DNA of 27,860 nucleotides. Source: Flavobacterium sp. UBA6135 (GTDB lineage: Bacteria > Bacteroidota > Bacteroidia > Flavobacteriales > Flavobacteriaceae). Location: assembly GCF_002428305.1 (NCBI RefSeq), contig NZ_DIVJ01000032.1, forward strand, positions 1 to 27,860, given 5' to 3'. This document shows positions 16,409 to 23,291 of this stretch, in pieces. The notes under the pieces are model-generated. The model searched no databases. It saw nothing but the letters and a program-made list of their open reading frames with translations, and was not told where the DNA came from. Position numbers and translations under genes: made by a program. Position 1 is the first letter of the stretch. Each line of letters begins with the position of its first letter.

Positions 16409-17113
16409 TTACTTTGAAAAAGCATATTCGGGATATGTTTGTTTTAGATATTCTTCGGCTTTGGATGGGATAATTTTTGTCACTATAAAAGTTGCTAAAA
16501 ATACCGAAACCAAAAAAAAGCTAATTCCAAAAAGCATATAATCGTTTGGAAATCCGTTTCCGTGATTTGAAAAAATATTAATTATGTGAATCGGAATAAC
16601 AAAAACCCCAGAAAAAGAGCCGTATCCGTATATGATTTCTTCAAACATCCATTTTTTTCCGGTTTGATTTTTTCTCTTTTTCATTTTTCTCTTTTCATAA
16701 ACTAAGGCAGCTATCAAAAGTAGAAACCATCCAATCATTGCAATGGTTAATAGTTCATAAAAGAAAACATATTTAAAAAAATAAAATAAGCCAACCACTA
16801 ATGAAATAGTAATAATAATTTTTGGAATGGTAAAAAATTCTTTAAAATGTTTCCAAATTAGTAAATGATATTTTTTACTTAAAGCCAATTGCCTTTGTTC
16901 AACCACATCCATAAACCCAAAAATGCCAAATTTTTTAAATTCTTTTTGCAAAGCTTCTTCAAAAGATAATTTCGGATTTTCTTTCCATTGTTCTTCAATA
17001 GCATTGGAAAGATGATCTACTAATTCCGTTTGCAAATCATAATGTTCTACAAAATGTTCGCGGGTGAAACGGTAGAGGCGATCTATTTGTTCTTGGTTAA
17101 CTTTTAGTTCCAT
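16409..17113 (-). CDS. Membrane protein with N-terminal HAAS-like helical domain (second copy)
   Basis: A 234-residue protein. The first about 75 residues form soluble helices with TELVDHLSNAIEEQWKENP and then LSFEEALQKEFKKFG; this resembles the short helical domain found in proteins encoded beside PadR regulators (HAAS/DUF1700 type). About four membrane helices follow (residues 95-225), with a very basic KKRKN patch between them. It shares the pattern E-L-x-D-H, then E-E and a later aromatic/acidic helix, with the gene upstream, so the two are probably tandem duplicates. Its ATG overlaps the upstream gene end by 10 bases, suggesting coupled translation. The molecular function is unknown; the PadR link suggests sensing or regulating the adjacent transporter. 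Confidence 0.78.
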   Translation of the reverse strand: MELKVNQEQIDRLYRFTREHFVEHYDLQTELVDHLSNAIEEQWKENPKLSFEEALQKEFKKFGIFGFMDVVEQRQLALSKKYHLLIWKHFKEFFTIPKIIITISLVVGLFYFFKYVFFYELLTIAMIGWFLLLIAALVYEKRKMKKRKNQTGKKWMFEEIIYGYGSFSGVFVIPIHIINIFSNHGNGFPNDYMLFGISFFLVSVFLATFIVTKIIPSKAEEYLKQTYPEYAFSK

Positions 17114-17736
17114 ATGTGTTTACTTTGGTAATATTTTCGAATTTGATTTGCGTAGAAAAAAAGGAAAAGTATTGACAAAAAAAGTATTGAAATATCCATC
17201 CAAAAAATAAATTTCAAGCGACTGAAATCTATTGGCTTCGAAAAAAACATGAAAAAATAATGAATTAGTGTAAGCACTAAAAAAGACTGCTCAATGGCAT
17301 AAAATCGCTTCTTTTTTAAAATAAAAAAATATAGCATGTGAAAGATGGTAAAACATAGTATTGACAAAAGCCAATAGTGATGAAATTCATAAATAAAGGA
17401 CTTCATATCTATTGTTGATTGAAAAAAAAATATTACTAAATAGAAAGTTAAGCCAAATAAAACAAAATAGGGTTTCAACAAAAACGAACCAAAACTTTTA
17501 ACTGGCTCAAAAGATTTGAAACCACTACCGGAAAATTTCTTTAAAAGTTCTTTCTTATTCAAAATCATGTAACTTTTAAAAGCATCATAGAAATCACTAT
17601 TTTCAACTTTCATTTTTTCTTCAACAGATGAAGCAATATGATCGGTAAGTTCCATTCGGATGTCATCGTAAATAATTTCACTTTTTTTGAGATAATTATC
17701 AATGAATTTGAGGTTTTGTGAAGTTAAAGTTTTCAT
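17104..17736 (-). CDS. Membrane protein with N-terminal HAAS-like helical domain (first copy)
   Basis: A 210-residue protein with an N-terminal helical domain (about 1-65, with MELTDHIASSVEEKMKVENS) followed by about four membrane helices. The C-terminus is short and basic (NQIRKYYQSKH). It follows the PadR gene with a single-base gap and overlaps the next gene by 10 bases. The helical domain aligns by eye with that of the next gene: MELTDHIASSVEE against TELVDHLSNAIEE. No enzymatic motif was seen. I infer a membrane partner in a PadR-controlled module; the exact role cannot be given. Confidence 0.78.
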   Translation of the reverse strand: MKTLTSQNLKFIDNYLKKSEIIYDDIRMELTDHIASSVEEKMKVENSDFYDAFKSYMILNKKELLKKFSGSGFKSFEPVKSFGSFLLKPYFVLFGLTFYLVIFFFQSTIDMKSFIYEFHHYWLLSILCFTIFHMLYFFILKKKRFYAIEQSFLVLTLIHYFFMFFSKPIDFSRLKFIFWMDISILFLSILFLFFYANQIRKYYQSKHIWN

Positions 17737-17737
17737 T

Positions 17738-18073
17738 CTAATAACTCAATTTAGGATTCACAATGTTTTGCATATTCTTAATAAATTCTTCCAGTTCTGC
17801 CAATCGATTTACTGTTTCTTTGTTGCCTTTTTCAGTGAGTTTGTAGTATTTCCGTAAGCGGTTGTCTACTTTTTCTACTTCTACTTCCAACAGACCATCA
17901 GCTTCTAATTTGTGTAAAGCGGGATACAAAGCTCCTTCGGTGATGTTTAATTCGCCTAACGTGATGGCTTTTACTTTTTGCGTAATTTCATAACCATACA
18001 TGCGGCCTTTTTCCTCTAAAAGCTTCATTATAATAGTGTTAAGACTTCCTTTATATAGTGATGAGTTTTTCAT
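17738..18073 (-). CDS. PadR family transcriptional regulator
   Basis: A 111-residue winged-helix repressor. The conserved segments are MKNSSLYKGSLNTIIMKLLE, GRMYGYEITQKV, ITEGALYPALHKLEADGLLE (recognition helix and wing) and RLRKYYKLTEKG. The C-terminal helix mediates dimerisation. I chose the ATG at 18073. A frame extending to 18094 would add seven residues with no family support, and the candidate -7 promoter element at 18092-18099 would then overlap that start. The gene heads a five-gene unit with two HAAS-like membrane proteins, a permease and an ABC ATPase. Autoregulation is suggested by the palindrome at 18110-18134. Confidence 0.93.
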   Translation of the reverse strand: MKNSSLYKGSLNTIIMKLLEEKGRMYGYEITQKVKAITLGELNITEGALYPALHKLEADGLLEVEVEKVDNRLRKYYKLTEKGNKETVNRLAELEEFIKNMQNIVNPKLSY

Positions 18074-18091
18074 TTTTATGAATTTGAAACA

Positions 18092-18099
18092 CAAATATA
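18092..18099 (-). promoter_or_regulatory. Candidate promoter of the padR unit
   Basis: The minus strand reads TATATTTG, an exact match to TAnnTTTG, with the predicted start about 12 bases before the ATG at 18073. This leaves the upstream alternative ATG at 18094 outside the transcript. No TTTG is seen at -33; instead the palindrome occupies that region. Confidence 0.55.
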
Positions 18100-18109
18100 C
18101 ATAAGTTTC

Positions 18110-18134
18110 TTATACATAAAAATCTTATGTATAA
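18110..18134. promoter_or_regulatory. Palindrome, probable PadR operator
   Basis: Perfect 10-base arms TTATACATAA (18110-18119) and TTATGTATAA (18125-18134) with a 5-base spacer. A third related half, ATACATAAG, occurs at 18098-18106. PadR proteins commonly bind ATAC/GTAT-like dyads. The site lies where the -33 region of the padR promoter would be and 63 bases upstream of the reductase gene on the plus strand, so it may affect both. Confidence 0.65.
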
Positions 18135-18175
18135 ATTTTTTAAAAAATATGCTGTTTTCAAAAACTGTGGTTTAT

Positions 18176-18183
18176 TACCTTTG
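18176..18183 (+). promoter_or_regulatory. Candidate promoter of the PaaE-like reductase
   Basis: TACCTTTG is an exact TAnnTTTG match, 14 bases before the ATG at 18198. The -33 region lacks a clear TTTG. Confidence 0.5.
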
Positions 18184-18197
18184 TAAAAAATTAATCC

Positions 18198-19250
18198 ATG
18201 TCAACTTTCTATAAATTAGCGGTCAAAGAAATCACTCGTGAAACACCGGAAGCCGTTTCTGTTCTCTTTCAAGTTCCAACCGAACTTCAAGCCAATTACC
18301 GTTTTACAGCCGGACAATACATCAACTTAAAACTTACTTTAGACGGAAACGAAATTCGTCGTGCTTATTCCATTTGTTCCACTCCGGAAAGTGGGGAATT
18401 ACGAATTGCCATCAAATCTATCAAAAATGGTTACTTTTCTAAGTTTGCGAATGAGCAATTAACGGTTGGAAAAGTTTTGGAAGTTGGAACTCCAGAAGGA
18501 AAATTTACGTTTGAACCCGATACCGCTCGACAAAAAAACTATGCTGCTTTTGTGGCCGGAAGCGGAATCACTCCGGTAATGTCGATTTTACAAACCGTTT
18601 TGGAAAAAGAACCCAACAGCACTTTTGTCTTGGTTTATGGAAATAAATCGAGTAATGAAACCATTTTTTACAACCAATTGCACGATTTACAGTTGAAATA
18701 TGTGGGACGCTTTTTTGTGCATTATGTTTTTAGTCAGCAAAAAGCCGATGATCAATTGTTTGGAAGAATTGAAAAATCAACCGTTAATTTTGTCTTGAAA
18801 AACAAACACAAAGAAAAAGAATTTGACAAATTTTACCTTTGCGGACCGGAAGAAATGATCAATCGCGTAAGTGATGTTTTAAAAGAAAACAACGTTAAAG
18901 AAAAAGATATAAAATTCGAATTATTCTCTGCTTCATCCTCAGAAAATGAAATTCAGAAATCATTAGAAGGTCACACAAAAATCACCGTTTTGGTGGATGG
19001 CGATGAAACTTCTTTTGAAATGTCGCAAAAGCAATCGTTGTTGGAAGCGGCTTTAAAACAAGGTTTAGATGCTCCTTATTCATGCCAAGGTGGGATTTGT
19101 AGCAGTTGTATCGCTCGAATTTCCAAAGGAACTGCCGAAATGAAAAAGAACACCATTTTAACCGATGGTGAAATTGCTGAAGGGTTGATTTTAACTTGCC
19201 AAGCTCATCCTACTTCGAGTGAGATTTTTGTGGATTATGATGATGTTTAA
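18198..19250 (+). CDS. PaaE-like ferredoxin reductase (FAD, NAD(P)H, 2Fe-2S)
   Basis: A 350-residue three-domain electron transfer protein. The FAD-binding barrel (about 1-100) contains RRAYSICSTPE near residue 54, the R-x-Y-S flavin motif. The nucleotide-binding domain (about 105-235) has GSGITPVMSI near 120 and FYLCGPEEMI near 213. The plant-type 2Fe-2S domain (about 255-350) has Cys at about 295, 300, 303 and 335 (YSCQGGICSSC, then LTCQAHP). This layout is that of PaaE, the reductase of phenylacetyl-CoA epoxidase, and similar oxygenase reductases. No paaABCD genes are present here, so the partner is unknown and a stand-alone role is possible. It is transcribed divergently from padR. Confidence 0.9.
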   Translation: MSTFYKLAVKEITRETPEAVSVLFQVPTELQANYRFTAGQYINLKLTLDGNEIRRAYSICSTPESGELRIAIKSIKNGYFSKFANEQLTVGKVLEVGTPEGKFTFEPDTARQKNYAAFVAGSGITPVMSILQTVLEKEPNSTFVLVYGNKSSNETIFYNQLHDLQLKYVGRFFVHYVFSQQKADDQLFGRIEKSTVNFVLKNKHKEKEFDKFYLCGPEEMINRVSDVLKENNVKEKDIKFELFSASSSENEIQKSLEGHTKITVLVDGDETSFEMSQKQSLLEAALKQGLDAPYSCQGGICSSCIARISKGTAEMKKNTILTDGEIAEGLILTCQAHPTSSEIFVDYDDV

Positions 19251-19251
19251 A

Positions 19252-19287
19252 TCGGTTATCCGTTGTCGGTTGTTGGTTGTCGGTTAC
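19252..19287. repeat. Low-complexity CGGTT/GTTG repeat
   Basis: The sequence is built of short units: CGGTTATC, CGTTGT, CGGTTGTTGGTTGT, CGGTTAC. It begins directly after the stop of the reductase gene. Such intergenic arrays are frequent in Flavobacterium. A TTG start read at 19277 falls inside it and is artificial. Confidence 0.7.
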
Positions 19288-19315
19288 TTTGATTGCGAAT
19301 AGAAATCAATTTAAA

Positions 19316-19624
19316 ATGAAAAACAAACTGGAAATATTTAAAAAAGCTCAAGACCTTTTGGATGAACCTGAAGTACAAGAGCTTTTAGAGTATTGTGACC
19401 GTTTGGAAGATGAATTAGTGGATTTCAAATTTGAAAAAACCAACAACAAAGAGTTGATTCTGCTCGATATGATTCGTGAAGTAATCAAAGGTTGCAACGC
19501 GATGGAAAAAGAGCAATTAGAACACGAACGATTTGGTTATGAGGCTCCAAATTATGCCGATGCGATTTCAAATTTAAAAATGTATATTTTAGAGATTTGC
19601 AAAGACAATAAAATTTACTTGTAA
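19316..19624 (+). CDS. Small acidic helical protein of unknown function
   Basis: A 102-residue acidic protein, probably all-helical: KAQDLLDEPEVQELLEYCDRLEDELVDFKFEK, then LDMIREVIKGCNAMEKEQLEHER and ADAISNLKMYILEICKDN form heptad-like helices, broken here into parts. I choose the ATG at 19316 (MKNKLEIF) because an earlier TTG at 19277 lies in the repeat array. No membrane segment or signal peptide. It lies 66 bases after the reductase gene on the same strand and is convergent with the glycosyltransferase. I do not recognise the family. Confidence 0.75.
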   Translation: MKNKLEIFKKAQDLLDEPEVQELLEYCDRLEDELVDFKFEKTNNKELILLDMIREVIKGCNAMEKEQLEHERFGYEAPNYADAISNLKMYILEICKDNKIYL

Positions 19625-19637
19625 ATCGATAACCTTT

Positions 19638-19700
19638 CACTGAGACTGAAAACTGCGACTGATAACTAAACTCCTAGTTGTGACTGAACACTGAACACTA
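19638..19700. repeat. ACTG-unit tandem repeat overlapping the glycosyltransferase 3' end
   Basis: Six- to seven-base units starting with ACTG: ACTGAG, ACTGAAA, ACTGCG, ACTGATA, ACTAAA, and after a short interruption ACTGAAC, ACTGAAC, ACTA. The part from 19666 on encodes the last ten or so residues of the glycosyltransferase on the minus strand (FSVQSQLGV). It separates two convergent genes and could have extended the reading frame. Confidence 0.7.
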
Positions 19701-20706
19701 TTTTTTCCGGTAAAATAGTTCGCATCACATCTTCATAGCCTTTCACTTTTTTATTTCCATAAATGGATGTTGGTAAAAGCGGAAATTTCTCTCGATCAGA
19801 AACAATGCAATTTTCCAACGGTTGATTGAATGGAGAAAATCCGGCAAAGGGATGCGTGGCTCCCCAAAGCGTGATGACTTTTACACCTAACATTGCAGCG
19901 ATGTGAGCATTTCCGGAATCCATAGAAAGCAACACATCTAAGTTTGAAATCACTTCTAATTCTTCTTTAAATTTTAGCTTTCCCGCTAAGACGATCACAT
20001 TTGAATGATTATTTTGAAGTTGATTTAATTTCTGAATTTCTTCTTTTCCACCACCAAAAAGGAAAATTTTGATTGAATTATTTTTTGCCAATTCATCAAT
20101 GACTTTTTGCATCAAATCGAGCGGATAAACTTTGCTTTGGTATTGAGCAAAAGGTGCAATTCCGACCCAATTTTGATTTTTATTTTCGGTGATTTTCAGA
20201 ATTTCATCTGATAAAACTGCTTTTTGGGGAAATTGAGGGTTTGTTAAATCAATTGAAAATCCGAGTTCTTTAAATGTTTCCGTATGTCTTTCAACCATTG
20301 ATTTTAATGGCTTGAAAATTTTATTTTGGGCTCGGGTTAATGCTTTTTTTTCTGCTCTTCCTTTGTCTGTGAAAGCTACTTTTTTTCCGCTAAGAACGAA
20401 TAAACTTCGGAGAACTTTAGACCTAAGAACATTATGCAAATCGGCAACCGCATCAATATCGAATTTTTTCAAATCCGAAAATAATCGAAGTAATCCGAAA
20501 AATCCTTTGTGGCGATTTTTTACATCCACTGCAAAGAAATCAACATTCGGAATTCCTTCAAAAAACGGTTTAAAAAACGGTCGGGAGATGACTGTAATTT
20601 TTACTACCTTATGTTGTAAAACTAAGGCTCTCAACACGGGAACTGTCATAGCGACATCTCCCATAGCTGAAAGCCTTATTACCAATATGTGTTTTGGGTT
20701 AGACAT
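19666..20706 (-). CDS. Glycosyltransferase family 9 (heptosyltransferase-like)
   Basis: A 346-residue GT-B fold enzyme. The N-terminal ILVIRLSAMGDVAMTVPVLRAL is the family's acceptor-side signature. The C-terminal MDSGNAHIAAMLGVKVITLWGATHP matches the ADP-heptose-binding loop (D/S-G-x-x-H and G-x-T-x-P). Likely transfers a sugar to the lipopolysaccharide core at the cytoplasmic face of the inner membrane. I chose the ATG at 20706; the codon before it is TTG at 20709 and could serve as an alternative. It follows the DUF4254 gene with a 10-base gap; that pairing is common in flavobacteria. The last residues come from a repeat array. Confidence 0.92.
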   Translation of the reverse strand: MSNPKHILVIRLSAMGDVAMTVPVLRALVLQHKVVKITVISRPFFKPFFEGIPNVDFFAVDVKNRHKGFFGLLRLFSDLKKFDIDAVADLHNVLRSKVLRSLFVLSGKKVAFTDKGRAEKKALTRAQNKIFKPLKSMVERHTETFKELGFSIDLTNPQFPQKAVLSDEILKITENKNQNWVGIAPFAQYQSKVYPLDLMQKVIDELAKNNSIKIFLFGGGKEEIQKLNQLQNNHSNVIVLAGKLKFKEELEVISNLDVLLSMDSGNAHIAAMLGVKVITLWGATHPFAGFSPFNQPLENCIVSDREKFPLLPTSIYGNKKVKGYEDVMRTILPEKIVFSVQSQLGV

Positions 20707-20716
20707 CAATTGATGA

Positions 20717-21322
20717 CTATTTTTTATTCTGATACAACACCGGATTCAACTCCTCATCATTGTACATTTTCATTTGTTTGTACACTTTCATGAATTTATC
20801 ACCACTTTCGATGTCTTTCAACAATTGATCGATAGAGGAAAACATATCGCTTTTTTGTTCTAATAAAATGTTTAATTTTTCTTGACACTTTGCTCTGTGT
20901 TCCTCTGAAGCTTCAATTCTATTGGCTTCTTCACTCATGTGATAAATTTTTAAAGCCAAAATTGAAAGACGGTCAATTGCCCAAGCAGGACTTTCGGTGT
21001 TGATTTTTGCTTCAGGTTTTACTGAAACTGAACTGTATTTTTGAAGAAAATAACTATCAATATATTCTACCATATCAGTACGAACTTGATTGGAAGCGTC
21101 AATTTTTCGTTTTAAATCCAATGCCGCCACAGGATCAATTTGCGGATCACGGATAATATCTTCAAAATGCCATTGCACCGTGTCAACCCAATTTTTTGCA
21201 TACAATAGGTGCTCGATTTTATCCTTAGGAAACGGATTATTAACCGGTTGATTTACGCTGTCGTGTATGTGGTAATCTGCAATACTTTGTTCAAAAACAG
21301 AAAAGGCAAGTTGTGAAAACAT
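20717..21322 (-). CDS. DUF4254 family protein
   Basis: A 201-residue, mainly helical cytoplasmic protein without signal peptide or membrane segments. Recognisable parts are IADYHIHDSVNQPVNNPF, HLLYAKNWVDTVQWHFEDIIRDP and AIDRLSILALKIYHM. I place it in DUF4254, a family of unknown function that sits beside family 9 glycosyltransferases. It starts 10 bases before that gene's start region and is probably co-transcribed, so a role in surface glycan synthesis is a reasonable inference. The promoter candidate is at 21342-21349. Confidence 0.87.
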   Translation of the reverse strand: MFSQLAFSVFEQSIADYHIHDSVNQPVNNPFPKDKIEHLLYAKNWVDTVQWHFEDIIRDPQIDPVAALDLKRKIDASNQVRTDMVEYIDSYFLQKYSSVSVKPEAKINTESPAWAIDRLSILALKIYHMSEEANRIEASEEHRAKCQEKLNILLEQKSDMFSSIDQLLKDIESGDKFMKVYKQMKMYNDEELNPVLYQNKK

Positions 21323-21341
21323 TATATAAAAATTTAAAGTA

Positions 21342-21369
21342 CAAATATACTTTTTATACCTTTATCAAA
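21342..21369 (-). promoter_or_regulatory. Promoter of the DUF4254-glycosyltransferase pair
   Basis: TATATTTG on the minus strand (21342-21349) matches TAnnTTTG exactly, and TTTG lies upstream (21366-21369) with a 16-base spacer, slightly short. The 69-base region between this gene and upp is shared; a near match TACCTTTA at 21357-21364 faces upp. Confidence 0.55.
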
Positions 21370-21391
21370 CTAATTCCAATTCAAAACGTTT

Positions 21392-22045
21392 ATGCACCTT
21401 CATTATATCTCAGAACAAAACAGCATTCTAAATCATTTTTTGGCACAAATTCGTGATGTTTCCGTGCAAAAAGACAGCATGCGTTTCCGAAAAAATATTG
21501 AACGAATTGGCGAAATCATGGCGTATGAATTGAGTAAAACACTTCCCTATATTCCTATTGAAGTGCAAACACCACTTGGCATTAAAAAAACAACTGCTTT
21601 AGAAGATCATGTGGTTTTATGTTCCATTTTGAGAGCCGGTTTGGCGTTGCACACCGGTTTTATGAATATTTTTGATAATGCCGAAAACGGATTTGTCTCG
21701 GCTTATCGTCATCATCCGAACAACGATGATTACTTTGAAATTTTGGTGGAATATCAAGCGGCACCTTCTTTTGAAAATAAAACCTTGATTTTAATTGATC
21801 CGATGTTAGCCACAGGTCAATCGATTGTGGCGGTTTTAAATAAACTACATTTAGAACAAAAACCGAAAGAAATTCACATTGCAGTTGTCATTGCCGCTCC
21901 TGAAGGCATTGCGTATTTAGAAAAAAATCTTCCAGCCGATTGTCATTTGTGGGTTGCTGCTTTGGATGAGAAATTAAACGAAAAAAACTACATCGTCCCC
22001 GGTTTGGGCGATGCGGGCGATTTAGCTTATGGCGTAAAATTATAG
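21392..22045 (+). CDS. upp: Uracil phosphoribosyltransferase
   Basis: A 217-residue salvage enzyme making UMP from uracil and PRPP. The PRPP-binding loop is LILIDPMLATGQSI near residues 131-144, and the uracil-binding C-terminal segment is PGLGDAGDLAYGVKL. CSILRAGLALHTGF matches the conserved catalytic region. Length is normal (about 208-217). Cytoplasmic. The gene stands alone on the plus strand; its stop overlaps the end of the convergent DUF6427-type gene by 6 bases, leaving no room for a classical terminator between them. Confidence 0.96.
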   Translation: MHLHYISEQNSILNHFLAQIRDVSVQKDSMRFRKNIERIGEIMAYELSKTLPYIPIEVQTPLGIKKTTALEDHVVLCSILRAGLALHTGFMNIFDNAENGFVSAYRHHPNNDDYFEILVEYQAAPSFENKTLILIDPMLATGQSIVAVLNKLHLEQKPKEIHIAVVIAAPEGIAYLEKNLPADCHLWVAALDEKLNEKNYIVPGLGDAGDLAYGVKL

Positions 22046-22969
22046 TTGGAAAACAAACAAGGTTATTCCTATCAAAATAAAAATTCCCATAATAATTTGT
22101 TTCCAAAAATCATCTTTTGTCATTTCAACAAACCCAGTTGCTAGTATTGCCATTGGAAAAAATGTGAATATTAAATTTTCATTGGATTTGATAGGTGAAA
22201 TTAAATAAATCAAAATTCCAATCAACATGGCATATATCACTTTTTTGTAGGCTGCATGAAGAATAATGGGTCTTCTTGAAAATGTAAAAAGTATTGAAAA
22301 TAAAAACAAGACAACAAAAAAACCATAAATCAAGAGTGCACTATTTTGGGAAATTATTGATGAATATTGAAGTTCAAAATTATAATTGGTTGTGTTCAAA
22401 ATTTCTTCAAGCCACTCTTTTTCGAATAACAAGGTAAAAAAAAGGGTGATAACTGCTATGGTAAAAAAGGCAATAAAAGGTAAAATCCAATTTCTATAGT
22501 CCCCGGAAACGTGAAAAATAATGGATGCAAATACCAGAATTATAAATAGAATTGCCCAAAAATGAAATAACGATGCTACAAATATCCAAAGTGATGCGTC
22601 AAATATTTTTTCTTTGGTTAATTGCATCGATTGCAAAGAAAAAAGTCTTCTCAACGCTAAAATCACAAAAAAAGAAGCAATAACCAAATTGATGGAATTA
22701 AAAACAGATGGGAAAAACAATAACGCTATAAAATAAAATAAAAACGGGTAGCTACTGTCTTTGCTCAATCCGTTGCGTTTGGCAATAAAATTTGAAATAA
22801 AAAGAGAAAAAATTAGAAGTATTAAAATACTAACTCTTTCTAAGAATAAATAGGCCGAAAAAGGTTCAGAATTATTTCTAATTTGGAATAGGATAAAGCC
22901 AAAAAATAACAATCCTGCTATTATTATATAATTTATTGGTCTAGATTTATTAAAAAGACTTGGAATCAT
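22040..22969 (-). CDS. DUF6427-type membrane protein
   Basis: A 309-residue integral membrane protein with about eight to nine hydrophobic segments from the N-terminus to the end (for example IIIAGLLFFGFILFQI at 15-30 and IIMGIFILIGITLFVFQL at the C-terminus). I recognise the arrangement next to upp, a DUF6341-type gene and purD as typical of Flavobacterium, and the protein as DUF6427, from memory. No catalytic or transport motif was seen. The start codon overlaps the -33 part of the promoter of the divergent gene. Confidence 0.8.
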   Translation of the reverse strand: MIPSLFNKSRPINYIIIAGLLFFGFILFQIRNNSEPFSAYLFLERVSILILLIFSLFISNFIAKRNGLSKDSSYPFLFYFIALLFFPSVFNSINLVIASFFVILALRRLFSLQSMQLTKEKIFDASLWIFVASLFHFWAILFIILVFASIIFHVSGDYRNWILPFIAFFTIAVITLFFTLLFEKEWLEEILNTTNYNFELQYSSIISQNSALLIYGFFVVLFLFSILFTFSRRPIILHAAYKKVIYAMLIGILIYLISPIKSNENLIFTFFPMAILATGFVEMTKDDFWKQIIMGIFILIGITLFVFQL

Positions 22970-22989
22970 TCGGATATTTTATACTTTTG
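22960..22989 (+). promoter_or_regulatory. Promoter of the DUF6341-type gene
   Basis: TTG at 22960-22962, a 19-base spacer, then TACTTTTG at 22982-22989, the best -33/-7 pair in this window. It leads to the ATG at 23015. The -33 part lies in the first codons of the divergent DUF6427-type gene. Confidence 0.6.
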
Positions 22990-23014
22990 CGTTGTAAATA
23001 TAATATATTATATC

Positions 23015-23245
23015 ATGAAAGCATTTTTTGAAGGAATTCAATACTTATTTGTCGATATACTTTTTGCTCCTTTTGATATGTTCCGTTCTTTGGAACTTTC
23101 AAATTGGTGGGGTGCAAACATTTTGAACTGGATTTTTATGATTGTTTGTGCTGTTGCTATTGTTTATTGGTGCAAACAATTGGTTGCTCACCAAAATAAC
23201 AATGAAGAAAACCAAGATACAACGGCTCACTCTTTCTTAAAGTAA
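23015..23245 (+). CDS. DUF6341-type small membrane protein
   Basis: A 76-residue protein. MKAFFEGIQYLFVDILFAPF is an amphipathic start, then a membrane helix at about 31-52 (NWWGANILNWIFMIVCAVA in part) and a polar tail ending TTAHSFLK. I know this small protein as DUF6341 from Flavobacterium gene neighbourhoods between upp/DUF6427 and purD; this is recollection. The function is unknown. It is convergent with purD, with a hairpin between them. Confidence 0.82.
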   Translation: MKAFFEGIQYLFVDILFAPFDMFRSLELSNWWGANILNWIFMIVCAVAIVYWCKQLVAHQNNNEENQDTTAHSFLK

Positions 23246-23247
23246 GA

Positions 23248-23278
23248 ATTCAGAAATTAGAAGTTCGAATTTCTGAAT
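23248..23278. terminator. Bidirectional terminator between DUF6341-type gene and purD
   Basis: Perfect 11-base arms ATTCAGAAATT (23248-23258) and AATTTCTGAAT (23268-23278) with a 9-base loop, in the 46-base gap between two convergent genes. T-rich sequence follows on both strands but there is no long pure T tract. Confidence 0.65.
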
Positions 23279-23291
23279 CCTCATTTATTCT

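Noticed and set aside
18198..19250. Phenylacetate degradation operon together with the CapK-like gene
   Set aside because: No paaA, B, C or D genes are present and the two genes are 5 kb apart in different contexts.
19277..19315. TTG start adding 13 residues to the small acidic protein
   Set aside because: Falls inside a low-complexity repeat; an ATG at 19316 fits better.
19252..19700. CRISPR-like array
   Set aside because: Units are 6-14 bases with no regular spacers; these are simple intergenic repeats.
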